In this document: piece by piece, positions 38,322-48,071 of the stretch
Layout: every line of letters starts with the position of its first letter
Position numbering within the stretch: position 1 is the first letter of the stretch
DNA from: Paenibacillus pabuli NBRC 13638
GTDB taxonomy: Bacteria; Bacillota; Bacilli; Paenibacillales; Paenibacillaceae
Direction of reading: 5' to 3'
Assembly: GCF_001514495.1 (NCBI RefSeq)
Contig: NZ_BCNM01000005.1
Span: 1 to 64,000 of the forward strand
DNA: 64,000 nt
The notes under the pieces: model-generated
Database searches by the model: none
What the model was told of the DNA's origin: nothing
Seen by the model: the letters and a program-made list of their open reading frames with translations, nothing else
Position numbers and translations under genes: made by a program

Positions 38322-38408
38322 ATAGAACCCAGGGAGCCTGCACCATGTCCGGGTCGGCTGTTGCTTTTGCCAGACAGTGGAACGGCTCCGATGCTTCCTT
38401 GGGTTCTA
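38322..38408 (-). repeat. Inverted repeat between binding-protein and permease genes
   Basis: ATAGAACCCAGGGAGC (left arm) and the reverse complement of the right arm, ATAGAACCCAAGGAAGC, pair over about 15 bases across a 55-base interior that contains a further GGAGCC/GGCTCC pairing. In the mRNA this stem-loop follows the binding-protein stop codon. Such intercistronic hairpins usually stabilise the upstream message so that the binding protein exceeds the permeases. Confidence 0.65.
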
Positions 38409-38427
38409 TAAGTTACCGTGGATCATC

Positions 38428-39720
38428 TTAGTTTAATTGTGCTTCAGCTTGTTTCTGTGCATCAGCCAGAACGTCATCAATCGCTTTGCCGTTCAGGAAG
38501 TTTTGCATTTCAACCACCAGAATGTCCTCGATGGCATAGGTGTTGATACCGTAGTTTACGCTAGGAATTTCTTGTGTCCATTTTGCAAAATCAGCAAATA
38601 CTTTTTGTCCGCCGAAGAAATCGTCGGCTTTATCAAACGCTTCGCCTTCTGCTGCTGGTTTGTACGTGCCAATTGCACCAATGTTGTTCAGCAAATCTTG
38701 ATACAATTGTTTGTCAGAACCGAATGTTTTACCCATGAAGTCAGCAGCCTGGTCTGCGCCAGCCACATTGTTCATGACATACCACGAGCTGCCACCCAAG
38801 TTGGATGCGTGTACAGAATTCGATTGTCCAGCCATTTTAGGAAGCGGTGCTACCGCCCATTTACCGGATTGGGATGCTTCTTGACGTACAGATGGTGTAA
38901 TCCAGTTACCTGTAGGAATGGTAGCTACATCACCGTTGTTGAATGCTGCCACGAATTGGCTCCAGTCGGAGTTCAGTTTCACAACGTTGGCATCCATCAT
39001 GGCTTTGTAAGTTACAAATGCTTCTTTCAGTGCTGCATTGCCAGCCAGATCAGGTGTTTTGCCATCTTCTTTGGAGTACCATGAACCAGCGGATTGGATC
39101 ATCATACGGATCAGACCCAAGTCGTTGGGATCCAGTGTGATCAGATCTTTGCCTGTTTTGGCTTTCACATCTTTACCGATTTGGATGTAATCATCCCATG
39201 TGATATCTTGAAGGTCAGCCGCTTTATAGCCTGCTTGCTCCAGCAAATCTGTTCTATAGTAGAGACCCGTTACACCAGAGTCAAACGGAACACCGAACTG
39301 TTTGCCATCAAAAGCGGTTGGTCCCAGTTTGTAATCCGCGAAATCAGAAGCTTTGATTGTAGAGGACATATCTTTAAACGCATCAGGGTAAGCATTCAGG
39401 AAACTTTGAGCACGGTAATCTTCAATCAGAACAATGTTCGGAAGGCCGCTGCTTGTTCCCGAGTTCAACCCTGTATTCAGTTTTTGGATAATATCGGCTT
39501 GAGCATATTCAATGATATTGATTTTCAGATCAGGATTTTGTTTTTGATAAGCTTCTTTTGCTGTTTCTAATGCAGCAACGTTAAAGGCTTTGTCCCAAGC
39601 CCATATCGTAATTTCATTGGAGGTTTTTTCACCCTCACTTGCCTTGTTCCCTCCACCACCGGAAGAACATGCAGACAACAGCAGGACAGTAACGAGCATC
39701 AGGACCCACATTTTTTTCAA
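38428..39720 (-). CDS. Sugar-binding lipoprotein of an ABC transporter
   Basis: Extracytoplasmic solute-binding protein (family 1, CUT1). The 430-residue precursor has a signal peptide with lipobox LSAC, C18 being the lipidated residue, then a Gly/Ser spacer and the bilobal binding domain (ITIWAWDKAFNVAALETAKE at the mature start, FGVPFDSGVTGLYYRTDLLEQAG and GNWITPSVRQE inside). I use TTG 39720 because GGGGAG is eight bases upstream; the longer frame from 39798 runs through a cre box and puts 26 extra residues before the signal peptide. Two cre-like sites upstream suggest carbon catabolite repression. The substrate is unknown; context suggests a plant oligosaccharide. Confidence 0.92.
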   Translation of the reverse strand: MKKMWVLMLVTVLLLSACSSGGGGNKASEGEKTSNEITIWAWDKAFNVAALETAKEAYQKQNPDLKINIIEYAQADIIQKLNTGLNSGTSSGLPNIVLIEDYRAQSFLNAYPDAFKDMSSTIKASDFADYKLGPTAFDGKQFGVPFDSGVTGLYYRTDLLEQAGYKAADLQDITWDDYIQIGKDVKAKTGKDLITLDPNDLGLIRMMIQSAGSWYSKEDGKTPDLAGNAALKEAFVTYKAMMDANVVKLNSDWSQFVAAFNNGDVATIPTGNWITPSVRQEASQSGKWAVAPLPKMAGQSNSVHASNLGGSSWYVMNNVAGADQAADFMGKTFGSDKQLYQDLLNNIGAIGTYKPAAEGEAFDKADDFFGGQKVFADFAKWTQEIPSVNYGINTYAIEDILVVEMQNFLNGKAIDDVLADAQKQAEAQLN

Positions 39721-39770
39721 ACGATTCAACTCCCCTTCAACCTCTTTGTGTTTAATTTGTTTGCATTTTC

Positions 39771-39785
39771 TGAAAGCGTTTGCTT
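39771..39785 (-). promoter_or_regulatory. Cre-like box 1 of the transporter operon
   Basis: Minus strand AAGCAAACGCTTTCA differs from WTGNAANCGNWNNCA at one fixed base; it is also a perfect GAAAGC-N4-GCTTTC dyad. Location 50 bases before the binding-protein start fits a CcpA roadblock. Confidence 0.65.
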
Positions 39786-39877
39786 TCGATAGATTCATCT
39801 TATCATTCCCAAATCTTCATTCGTTAGTAATAATTTTGTACGGATTTGTCATCTTATTGCCACAATGAAAACCTTTA

Positions 39878-39893
39878 CAGAAAACGCTTGCAC
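39878..39893 (-). promoter_or_regulatory. Cre-like box 2 of the transporter operon
   Basis: Minus strand TGCAAGCGTTTTCTG carries the TGNAANCG core of the CcpA site. Together with box 1 it brackets the probable promoter region of the binding-protein gene. Clear -35/-10 boxes were not found; the rest of the gap 39721-40086 holds the shared terminator at 39989-40029 and an AT-rich stretch. Confidence 0.55.
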
Positions 39894-39988
39894 TAAATTT
39901 GGCTTTTTGTAATTTCTTTTGATTTTGTACTTTTTTGATCTGAATATTTTACAAGTCAAACCGTTTTCTAATCGTTGTGAACATCAAA

Positions 39989-40029
39989 AAGGTCCTCCCA
40001 TGTTGTCTCAAAACAAACAGGAGGACCTT
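39989..40029. terminator. Terminator after the histidine kinase gene
   Basis: AAGGTCCTCC and GGAGGACCTT form a ten-base stem with a weaker TTGT/ACAA inner pairing. On the minus strand TTTTT follows. It separates the YesN/YesM genes from the transporter operon. Confidence 0.88.
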
Positions 40030-40086
40030 CTATATGATTCTACTTTTCTAAATCAATAAGGTTTTTATTCAATGCTACTCTGCTTC

Positions 40087-41862
40087 TTAGCTTGTGATCA
40101 ATGGGAGTGTCACGGTAACCCGGGTTCCCTCCCCAGGTTTACTCATTATGGTCACCCCGTAAGGTGCGCCGTATAACAGCTCTATACGATCATTCACATT
40201 CCGAATCCCGATGCCACTGAACAATTGCCGATTGTTCTTCGGATTAGGCAGAGACTCACCCATGGAGAACCCTTTGAACCCTTCGATCCCGTCCCCATTA
40301 TCCATGATTTCGCAAATCAGCGATTCCCCTGCTCTGGAAACCATCACATGAATAGTGCCTGTTTCCTTGGAATTGAACCCATGAAAAAAGGCATTCTCGA
40401 TAAAGGGTTGAATCACCAGTTTGGGTACATGGTAATGTGTACAGTCCGGGGCTACATAAAAAGCTGCTTTAATGCGCCCTCCATATCGGACGTGATTAAT
40501 GAACACGTAATTTTTCAGATTTTCGATTTCTTGCTCTACGGTCACTGTCTCACTCACGTTACTAATCGTATTCTGCAATAAGGCGATCAACGCATTAATG
40601 GTCTCGGCTGCCCTGTCCTTGTTGCCTTGCTGTACCAGCACTTTAACGGAAGCCAGAGTGTTGTACAGGAAATGCGGATTGATCTGGCTTTGCAGCGCCG
40701 CAAGCTCTGCATTTCGCTGCTCCCGCTGGGTAAGTACCAGTTGATCCACATAGTCATGCAGTTCGTCCAGCATGTAGTTGTAGGCATGACCTAGCTGTCG
40801 GCTCTCGTAACTTCCACTGACCGGAATATAGTTATCCAGATCACTTTTGGTAATATTGGACATCTGCTTCACGAGTCTCCGCAGTGATTTGGTAATCTGA
40901 TTCGTAATAAGAAACACGAGTATCAGTGCTGTTGCCACAATGGCGGCGCAGATTAGGGCAATGGTCTTCATATCAATCAATTGCCCCATGGCCACATCCT
41001 TGTCCACGACGTTTACGATGTAAAACCGGTAAAATGGCAAGTATTCAGACAATACCACACTGTCCTGATCCATAACCCGTGCATTTACACCCTTTATGCT
41101 TTCGTTATTCATTTCTCTGGCATAGGTCAGCAATTCGAGTTGAGTGGTACCGATCCATTCTTCACGATTGGACGATACAATCTCACCCGCATCATTCAGG
41201 ATGACCACATCGTTGCCTCTGCTCGTGAAACTGCTGTAAAACTGACGAAATACGCTCTCTCTCATAGTGACATAGACTGTGCCGTAGAGTCGGTTTTGGG
41301 CACGATCCGTCAATGCCTTGGTCGCTGAGATCATCTGCTGGGCAGTCTCATCTTTCGTCTGATAATCGTCAAAAATGATCCGGTTCGGACTCGCGGCCGC
41401 TTCCAACGTAATGGGCTGCTCCTTCAATTCATCCGCCGACAAACGAAGATGAGATCGATCCGTGGAATACGTACGTCCATTAATACCGCTAATTGTAATA
41501 CCGACCTCATAGGACTCTGTTATCGACTGAATTCGGTCCATTGTCTCCCTCATATTATAGTAGGACTTCGCCATCGTAAGGGAGTCACCCTCCCCTTCAG
41601 ACAGATAACCCCGGATTGCCCCGCTTTGGCTAACATTATTGGATACAGCAGCAATCGCATCGTTAAAGGATTCAAAGTTCGTTTTGATCTGGCCAAGCAC
41701 CTTGGAGTTCGTAATGCTGAACGTCTCGGTAAACAGCTTGGTCGACATATGAATCGATGTCCATAGAATGAGCACAGAGACAAGAATGATACTCACGAAC
41801 ATAACGAGGAACAGTTTGGGGAAAAGTCCAAGCCTTGAAAATGCATTCATCCATTTCTTCAT
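40087..41862 (-). CDS. YesM-type sensor histidine kinase
   Basis: Membrane sensor of a two-component system of the kind that controls sugar uptake and polysaccharide breakdown in Paenibacillus. The 591 residues: membrane segment (about 15-37), an extracytoplasmic dCache-like sensor (about 40-295), second membrane segment (about 300-320), HAMP (320-375), His-kinase domain with H397 in SQINPHFLYNTL, and an ATPase domain with QPFIENAFFHG and DNGDGIEG. AGAAGGAAG precedes ATG 41862. It lies 19 bases after the regulator gene and ends at a terminator, so the pair is one operon; the adjacent binding-protein gene is a likely target. Confidence 0.94.
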   Translation of the reverse strand: MKKWMNAFSRLGLFPKLFLVMFVSIILVSVLILWTSIHMSTKLFTETFSITNSKVLGQIKTNFESFNDAIAAVSNNVSQSGAIRGYLSEGEGDSLTMAKSYYNMRETMDRIQSITESYEVGITISGINGRTYSTDRSHLRLSADELKEQPITLEAAASPNRIIFDDYQTKDETAQQMISATKALTDRAQNRLYGTVYVTMRESVFRQFYSSFTSRGNDVVILNDAGEIVSSNREEWIGTTQLELLTYAREMNNESIKGVNARVMDQDSVVLSEYLPFYRFYIVNVVDKDVAMGQLIDMKTIALICAAIVATALILVFLITNQITKSLRRLVKQMSNITKSDLDNYIPVSGSYESRQLGHAYNYMLDELHDYVDQLVLTQREQRNAELAALQSQINPHFLYNTLASVKVLVQQGNKDRAAETINALIALLQNTISNVSETVTVEQEIENLKNYVFINHVRYGGRIKAAFYVAPDCTHYHVPKLVIQPFIENAFFHGFNSKETGTIHVMVSRAGESLICEIMDNGDGIEGFKGFSMGESLPNPKNNRQLFSGIGIRNVNDRIELLYGAPYGVTIMSKPGEGTRVTVTLPLITS

Positions 41863-41881
41863 TTATTTCTTCCTTCTGACG

Positions 41882-43429
41882 TTATGCCCAGAATTTTCGC
41901 CGGTATCGGCTCGGTGACAGGCCGGTAAATTTTTTGAACACCTTGCAAAAGTAACTGTGATCGGAATACCCTACCATACTGCTAATTTCGGAAATGGTGA
42001 CATCGTCCGAGCGGAGAAGTTCCTCTGCCCTTTCAATCCGAATTTTATTCAAATATTCATTAAAGCCTTCTTTTTTGTGTGAGGAGAAATAACTGGACAA
42101 GTATGATGGATTAAAATGAAAGTGCTTGGCTACTTCGGCCAGCCCGAGAGGCTGATCAAAATGCTCATGCATATATTCCAGCAGCATTTTCATATTCGGA
42201 TCACTTCGTCGTCCATCTTCTCCAGTCGTGCACTCTTGTACCTCAGCCATGAACTGATCCAGCACATTCATGGCTTCGGTCAGACTGGAGGCACCATCCA
42301 CATGTTTGAAGTAGGCATACTTGCTCTCTTCCAGCGCAGCAGACTGTACATCCATATCCGCCAGGGTAATGGTCACGTTAAAGATCAGATTGCCCAGAAA
42401 TGACTTGATTTCAAACACGTCTGCAATATAATCCCGTCCCAACGTAAGGGCATGCTCTTGCAGATACTCTCTTGCCGCTTCTGTTCGATTACGCTTCACA
42501 TGCTGCAAAAACATATTCACATTGAACTGATACCCCGCAGGGTGGAGAGGCGGAAGTTCACCATATACCAGAATAGGACGGTCCTCATAATAAAATCGAT
42601 ACTCCATCAGCTTGATCATTTGTGTTCGGTATACGCTGCCCATCTCTTCAAATGAAGAAAAGCTATCACTCAGCACCCAGCAAGATCCGTCCTGTACCTC
42701 CCTATTCTCGCTTGCCAACGCCTTGATCCGCTGCAGCATCCATTCATCCTTCAAAGGCTCTACATTAAGGAGTACCACAGGTGACGCGCCTTCGGCCGGA
42801 ACGATTGCGCACTCCACGTCAGGAAGCAGGCTCCGTATCCTGGACTCCAATTGCTCGTTATCCAGCTTGTGCACATATGCCCGTGTGTCCTTCGACATAT
42901 ATAAGAGTAAGCGAAAGCAGTGGTGAGGAAATCTCTCTCTAATCATATGCATCTCGTTATCCTCATCAAGCGTAAAACCGGACAGCATCTTTTCCATCAG
43001 TTGTCCCAATCGCCAACCATCATGAGAAGGTTCAAATTGTAATTCGGGAATTTTGCCAGCAGTACGCTGAAGCACTTGTAATAATTCATTGGTATCCAGT
43101 TTCGGTTTTAATATATAGTCTGCTGCCCCATTCTGGAGCGTCGAACGTACATATTCGAATTCACTGAAGCTGCTAAGTACGATAACCTCAATCTGTGGAT
43201 GGCTCGCTTTTAACGTCCGGACAAATGTTTCCCCATCCATCACAGGCATCACGATATCGGTAATGACAATATCCGGCTGTAACAAACGTACCTGTTCAAG
43301 TCCCTCTTCCCCATTGGAAGCTTCACCCACAATCTGAAATCCTTTGGATTCCCAATTCATATGATGCTTGATGCCTTGTCTTACCAGAAACTCATCGTCA
43401 ACAATCAGCACCTTGCACAACCGGTTCAT
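41882..43429 (-). CDS. YesN-type response regulator with AraC DNA-binding domain
   Basis: Partner of the YesM-type kinase. The 515 residues have a receiver domain (1-125) with D11, D12 and the phospho-acceptor D58 in VITDIVMPVMDG and K109 in YILKPK, a long linker domain (about 130-400), and a C-terminal AraC double helix-turn-helix (about 410-515, LGLAEVAKHFHFNPSYLSSYF and ISEISSMVGYSDHSYFCKVFKKFTG in two recognisable parts). ATG 43429 starts MNRLCKVLIVDDE. It likely activates the adjacent transporter/GH2 operon and perhaps the GH74 gene. Confidence 0.94.
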   Translation of the reverse strand: MNRLCKVLIVDDEFLVRQGIKHHMNWESKGFQIVGEASNGEEGLEQVRLLQPDIVITDIVMPVMDGETFVRTLKASHPQIEVIVLSSFSEFEYVRSTLQNGAADYILKPKLDTNELLQVLQRTAGKIPELQFEPSHDGWRLGQLMEKMLSGFTLDEDNEMHMIRERFPHHCFRLLLYMSKDTRAYVHKLDNEQLESRIRSLLPDVECAIVPAEGASPVVLLNVEPLKDEWMLQRIKALASENREVQDGSCWVLSDSFSSFEEMGSVYRTQMIKLMEYRFYYEDRPILVYGELPPLHPAGYQFNVNMFLQHVKRNRTEAAREYLQEHALTLGRDYIADVFEIKSFLGNLIFNVTITLADMDVQSAALEESKYAYFKHVDGASSLTEAMNVLDQFMAEVQECTTGEDGRRSDPNMKMLLEYMHEHFDQPLGLAEVAKHFHFNPSYLSSYFSSHKKEGFNEYLNKIRIERAEELLRSDDVTISEISSMVGYSDHSYFCKVFKKFTGLSPSRYRRKFWA

Positions 43430-43615
43430 GACCCTTGACCCCCCTTATCTAATCTTTCCTCTATGTCTGTACAGGTTATACCATAAGATCTCCGATAGAA
43501 TGGCCCCGTGTTAACGGTTACATTAATTTTAAAGTTTTGTACTCCTTGTTATATCTCAAAACGAACGTATAATCAATGGAAACTATCCTTAGTGTACACT
43601 ACATTTCGACAAAAT

Positions 43616-43663
43616 AAGAAGCCTTGGACCGCCATGAATCAGGTTGGCGAACCAGGACTTCTT
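43616..43663 (-). terminator. Intrinsic terminator after the GH74 gene
   Basis: Minus strand: AAGAAG.CCTGG...GCCA pairs with TGGC...CCAAGG.CTTCTT, followed by ATTTTG. It lies 35 bases after the GH74 stop. Confidence 0.8.
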
Positions 43664-43697
43664 ATCTATGCTTGTGGTAAGATTACCCGATCTTCAT

Positions 43698-46600
43698 TTA
43701 AGGTTCGATTCCCCATTGAAGACTCCCGGCAATGTGACCCGTTACCTTGGTCCAGTCGGCATAGGATGTTTCAGTTGGAGCAAACGAATAATCATCCGTC
43801 TGAGTGTAGTTGGTCCAGTCATTTTTGGAGAAGCGGGCTTGAATTTCAGTACTTTGCCCTACTGCCAGTGAACCGGCTGAAGATTTGAATCCGATCTCCA
43901 ACACATGATCCGCCCCGGTTACCGGGGTCGACAGCATACTAAACGTACCTGTAACATTTTCATTTCCGGCTGTTGCCCAGTCACAGAAAAAGTTCTGAGC
44001 CTGAGCGCCATTGATTGTATAGTAGTAACGAATTGTGATGTCGGAAAGTTGAAGAGCCGTAGTTCCTGTATTCGTTAACTTGAACTTGGGATTAATGGAG
44101 TTCCCCGTTGCCGCAGTCGTTCCGTTAAACATCTCAATCCGAATGGTGCCCTCTGGCACAGCGGTGGTGTCTATGATGGTCAGATTCAGGATGGCATCAT
44201 TGCCTGCACTGAAATGGAATGTTAACGCTGCACTTCCTTTGGGCAAAGATGCCAGGTACGTTTTGCTGATCATCACCTGATTGCCTGATAGAGTGTAGTC
44301 CGTACCTGCAACCAGCGTCGAAGTGCCATTACGTATACTACCAAGCGTGTTGCCGTTCAGCGTCAACGTTACAGGGATATTGGACTGGTTGCCAGTGTTT
44401 TTGTCAAACTCCGCATTCACTGGTGTAATCGCCGAACTGGTTACCGGAGTTGTACCTCCTCCACCTTCCCCACCGCCATTGTTTCCGCCAATACGGTCAC
44501 CATATAGAATGCCTCGTCCATTCGTACCCAGGTACACTCTTCCATACAAACGTGGATCACCTGTAATGGTGGTCACGCGCGCATATTGATGCTGATCATC
44601 ATTAATCCGCACCCAATTCGCTCCACCGTCATCGGAACGGAAAAATCCGCGTGTGCCGTCAATCTGTGCAATCGTATATAGTGCAGCCACGTTCTGTCCA
44701 GGTGCCGCTTTGCCAAAACCGATGCTGTCCGCTTCCTCTACATTGACCAGCCTGGTAAAGGTCGCTCCTGAATCGGTGGAATGCCAAAGACCGTATGGTC
44801 CTCCATCTTCGCTCCCACCTGCAAACCAAAGCTCACCTTCATTACCCGGAACAGCATCCAGATCCGCGTTGCCTTCTATCGGAAGCCCGGTAGCCGCCGA
44901 TGCAGTGAATGATGCACCGCCATCGGTGCTGACATAGATTTTACCAGCAGCGAATCCATAGAATTTGTTTGGATTTACCCGGTCAGAGATCACTTTTGCC
45001 TGTGCGGGTATACCTGAACTCGCCGTCCATGAATTGCCGCCCATTGAATAATGAACACCTTTGTCTGACGTGCTCCATACCAGTCGGTTACCATTCGCAG
45101 AGATGGCTACTGTGCCTCCTCCTGCTGTGCCTGCTGGCTCTGCATTGGCTTTATACCACGTTGTACCTCCATCGCTGGATAAACCTATGGACTTGGCATT
45201 CGGATCTGCAGTGTAATCGGCTTTACCTACACGAACCATGGTGTTTGGACTCAACTCTGCAAAATCCAGGCTTTCCGTAGAGGCATAGTTGGGACTCGTA
45301 AACATCGTTGCTGGTGCCTGATCCAGATCATTATGGCGGAATCCGGAGATATCCCCTAGCCCGCTTAACAAATGTGCCCCGCTAGGTGGACTGATCAGAT
45401 CCATGACCAAAGTCTCTTCGATTCCTTTAGCCATCACCGAAATATCGATGTTGTTCCCTTCATCCCAGTCTGTAAGATTTTCGGTTCCGTAAATGGTTGC
45501 ACCCGTCCCATACATCATACGGTCGGAGTCAAACGGATCAATCTCCAGATCTCCAATCATCCAGCCCAATTTGGGCGAAATTTCAGGTGGTGCAGGGGTC
45601 ACCCCGAACGTCAGCCAAGGAGCGGCCGAGATATCCTGTGTATACCGCATTTTGCGATTTGGATATCCTTCGAATTCCCAGATGCGGGTCCAGGTAGCTC
45701 CACCGTCCGTACTGCGGAAGAGATTTGCATCAGGCCACCAAGAATTGAGGGTTGCCACCATTAATGTACCCGGATGCTGTGCATCTACAGCCAATCCGCC
45801 ATATCCAAAATAATTATCCGAGCTGCTGCTGGGTACTGGACTAATGTTGGTCCATACCCCTGTAGACGTATTTAATTTCCACAGCTCTCCCTTTGTACCA
45901 TCATAAGGGCCTGCACCATTGCTGTACGAGATATAAAGACTTCCATCGGAATCCAACTCCCCGTGATGCGGCAAATAACCTGTAGGCTGTCCAGCGACCG
46001 CTGACCAAGTGGCTCCTCCGTTCGTACTGCGGTATATACTTTGATTTTTGTCGGCTACCCCGACATAGATGGTCTGTGTTGCCTGCCCAGCGGAGCCTGT
46101 TGATTTGTCAAAAGTGATCCACGAGAGGCCTACGATGTCACTCGTATACTCATTCGAAGGGTCCTCCACGTACGTTCCTGGATTCGGGAAGCTCGTTACT
46201 TTATTCCAGGTTACACCATAATCCGTACTTTTCCAGAGTCCATTGCCACTACGTGCACCAAAATACAAAATGCTATTTTGGTTTGGATCAACAGCCAGGC
46301 GTTCCCCCATGGAGCGCCCCGGCATGTTGCCGCCCACTTTGAACGGAAGAGTCGTTGTCTGCCAAGTATCACCACGGTCTGTAGAACGCAGGATGGAGCC
46401 GTTATTTTGGTCCCATGAATTCGTGTAGGTGCCAACAGCCATATACACCCGATTCGGATCAACCGGATCTGTTGCCAGCGCATCAATACCGTTTTTGTTC
46501 CAGTCATCCCAACCGACAAAATCGGTGAGCGGGGTCCAGCTCTCATTCACAGGATTCCAGCGATAGGCTCCCCCGATATCCGTTCGGGCATAGATTAGAT

Positions 46601-46784
46601 CTTTTTCAGATTCATTGAAAATGATACCCGGCACAAAGCCGCCTCCACCCCCGGTCACAACATTTTTCCACTGGTATGTGTCACTTGGTGCAGCATCGGT
46701 TGTTCCGGCGAGTACTCCCAGTGAAACAGCTGCAACGACAACTGTCAGGCTCATGACTCGCAATGTCCCCAAAAACGTTTTCAT
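43698..46784 (-). CDS. Secreted GH74 xyloglucanase with CBM_X2 and CBM3
   Basis: Extracellular endo-acting enzyme predicted to cut xyloglucan. The 1,028 residues: signal peptide (about 1-31, cleavage near TDAAPSD), two seven-bladed propellers of the GH74 domain (about 37-765) with many sortilin-like STDGGATW repeats and candidate catalytic D69 (RTDIGGAYRW) and D478 (LGDISGF), a short Gly-rich linker, a CBM_X2 module (about 785-870, ITPVNAEFDKNTGNQ) and a cellulose-binding CBM3 (about 877-1028). AGGAGG precedes ATG 46784. A cre-like box lies 132 bases upstream. The same domain order is known from characterised Paenibacillus xyloglucanases. Confidence 0.93.
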   Translation of the reverse strand: MKTFLGTLRVMSLTVVVAAVSLGVLAGTTDAAPSDTYQWKNVVTGGGGGFVPGIIFNESEKDLIYARTDIGGAYRWNPVNESWTPLTDFVGWDDWNKNGIDALATDPVDPNRVYMAVGTYTNSWDQNNGSILRSTDRGDTWQTTTLPFKVGGNMPGRSMGERLAVDPNQNSILYFGARSGNGLWKSTDYGVTWNKVTSFPNPGTYVEDPSNEYTSDIVGLSWITFDKSTGSAGQATQTIYVGVADKNQSIYRSTNGGATWSAVAGQPTGYLPHHGELDSDGSLYISYSNGAGPYDGTKGELWKLNTSTGVWTNISPVPSSSSDNYFGYGGLAVDAQHPGTLMVATLNSWWPDANLFRSTDGGATWTRIWEFEGYPNRKMRYTQDISAAPWLTFGVTPAPPEISPKLGWMIGDLEIDPFDSDRMMYGTGATIYGTENLTDWDEGNNIDISVMAKGIEETLVMDLISPPSGAHLLSGLGDISGFRHNDLDQAPATMFTSPNYASTESLDFAELSPNTMVRVGKADYTADPNAKSIGLSSDGGTTWYKANAEPAGTAGGGTVAISANGNRLVWSTSDKGVHYSMGGNSWTASSGIPAQAKVISDRVNPNKFYGFAAGKIYVSTDGGASFTASAATGLPIEGNADLDAVPGNEGELWFAGGSEDGGPYGLWHSTDSGATFTRLVNVEEADSIGFGKAAPGQNVAALYTIAQIDGTRGFFRSDDGGANWVRINDDQHQYARVTTITGDPRLYGRVYLGTNGRGILYGDRIGGNNGGGEGGGGTTPVTSSAITPVNAEFDKNTGNQSNIPVTLTLNGNTLGSIRNGTSTLVAGTDYTLSGNQVMISKTYLASLPKGSAALTFHFSAGNDAILNLTIIDTTAVPEGTIRIEMFNGTTAATGNSINPKFKLTNTGTTALQLSDITIRYYYTINGAQAQNFFCDWATAGNENVTGTFSMLSTPVTGADHVLEIGFKSSAGSLAVGQSTEIQARFSKNDWTNYTQTDDYSFAPTETSYADWTKVTGHIAGSLQWGIEP

Positions 46785-46915
46785 AGTTACTTAGCCTCCT
46801 CTTCAATTTGCTCTTCGCATCCGATCTAATCCTGCTGTGTCCTCATGCTGATAAGTGCAGTCTCAGATATTTAATGCATGGGTCCAGGCAACCAGTACCA
46901 CCTCCTCTCCAAAAA

Positions 46916-46930
46916 CTAAAACGCTTTCAT
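46916..46930 (-). promoter_or_regulatory. Cre-like box upstream of GH74
   Basis: Minus strand ATGAAAGCGTTTTAG has the full WTGNAANCG half of the CcpA consensus and departs at the last two fixed bases. The 375-base gap 46785-47159 otherwise contains the SMP-30 terminator (47060-47096) and AT-rich sequence; no clear -35/-10 pair was found. Confidence 0.5.
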
Positions 46931-47059
46931 AAATATTTGATCACCGCCACTATCTGGATAATACTCTCAATATTTAACATTCGATGGCATTTAAAAAACA
47001 CCTTCTGCCTGAATTTCATTCCTGTACTTTTTTTTGAAGTTTCACCTCTTAATGAACAA

Positions 47060-47096
47060 CAAGAAAGGATGCCGTCATAAACAGCATCCTTTCTTG
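47060..47096. terminator. Terminator downstream of the SMP-30 gene
   Basis: CAAGAAAGGATGC and GCATCCTTTCTTG form a perfect 13-base stem. On the minus strand TTGTT follows. It separates the esterase/lactonase genes from GH74. Confidence 0.8.
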
Positions 47097-47159
47097 CTAG
47101 GTTATATTAAAATGAGTGCTCTTTCCTGATAATCCAGCGTGATTGGCACGGACAGATGT

Positions 47160-48056
47160 TTACTTCATGTCCGCTTGCGTGCCACTACCAAACGCGTACG
47201 TCCGCTGCCCTTTCACACCTGGTCTGACTACAAATAGAGAACCCGCATCAGGCGTCTCCGCCAGCCGCTCTTCATTAATGCCAGTTCGGGCAGTCGTAAT
47301 ATACAAGTCCTCCAAATCGGGTCCCCCGAAGCAGCAGGAGGTCACCTGGTCTGCGGGCACTTCGATCTGCTGCAGCAGTTCTGCTGTATGGGGGTTCCAG
47401 CGAGTGACTCTTCCTCCGCCCCAGTGGGCAACCCATAACATTCCCTCACTGTCTACGGTCATGCCATCCGGGAAACCGAAATCCTCCGGTATAGCAATAA
47501 CACTTGTCCGATTCGTTATTTCTCCAGCAGCCAGATCAAAATCAAAACGGTCAATGGATCGTGTCGGCGTATCAATATAATACATCTTCTGTTGATCAGG
47601 ACTCCAGCCCAAGCCATTGGACGTGGAAACATTCCTGAACATCGTTCGAACAGGCTGCCCTTCCTCCAGGCAATAAAATGCCCCCGCTTTGCTTTCGTTT
47701 TTCAGACTCATCGTACCTGCCCAGAAACGTCCAAGAGCATCACATTTCCCGTCATTGAACCGGTTGTTGTCCTTGCCTTTCTCCGGATCTTCAATGGGCT
47801 GTAAGTCTCCTGTGAGCAGGTTATACGTGTGGAAGCCACTGCGCAGTGCAACGACAACCTCGTCACCGTGGTAGGGCACAACCGCCCCTACATGTTCGCC
47901 AACATCATAAGTCCGATCCTCTCCTGTAGCCGGAACGTATACATGGACCTTGTAGCTTTCAATATCCACCCATAATAATCGATGGTGTTCAGCATCCCAG
48001 CTTGGACCTTCGCCCAGCAGTGCCGGGGTATGTACTGCAATGTTCAAGTTGCTCAT
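47160..48056 (-). CDS. SMP-30/gluconolactonase-family protein
   Basis: Six-bladed beta-propeller lactonase that hydrolyses sugar lactones, metal-dependent and probably cytoplasmic (no signal peptide). The 298 residues show the family pieces ALLGEGPSWDAEHHRLLWVDIE (split here as the metal-binding E17 region), NNRFNDGKCDALGRFWAGTM (N and D ligands) and DGMTVDSEGMLWVAHWGGGRV. Start ATG 48056 has AAAGGACGTG before it. It lies 15 bases after an SGNH hydrolase gene, so the two are co-transcribed; an oxidised sugar such as a galactono- or aldonolactone would be a fitting substrate. Confidence 0.88.
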   Translation of the reverse strand: MSNLNIAVHTPALLGEGPSWDAEHHRLLWVDIESYKVHVYVPATGEDRTYDVGEHVGAVVPYHGDEVVVALRSGFHTYNLLTGDLQPIEDPEKGKDNNRFNDGKCDALGRFWAGTMSLKNESKAGAFYCLEEGQPVRTMFRNVSTSNGLGWSPDQQKMYYIDTPTRSIDRFDFDLAAGEITNRTSVIAIPEDFGFPDGMTVDSEGMLWVAHWGGGRVTRWNPHTAELLQQIEVPADQVTSCCFGGPDLEDLYITTARTGINEERLAETPDAGSLFVVRPGVKGQRTYAFGSGTQADMK

Positions 48057-48071
48057 GCCATCACGTCCTTT

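Noticed and set aside
43543..43574. TTGTTA and TATAAT on the plus strand, 16 bases apart.
   Set aside because: No plus-strand gene or terminator-bounded transcript follows before the GH74 terminator, so a functional promoter is not supported.
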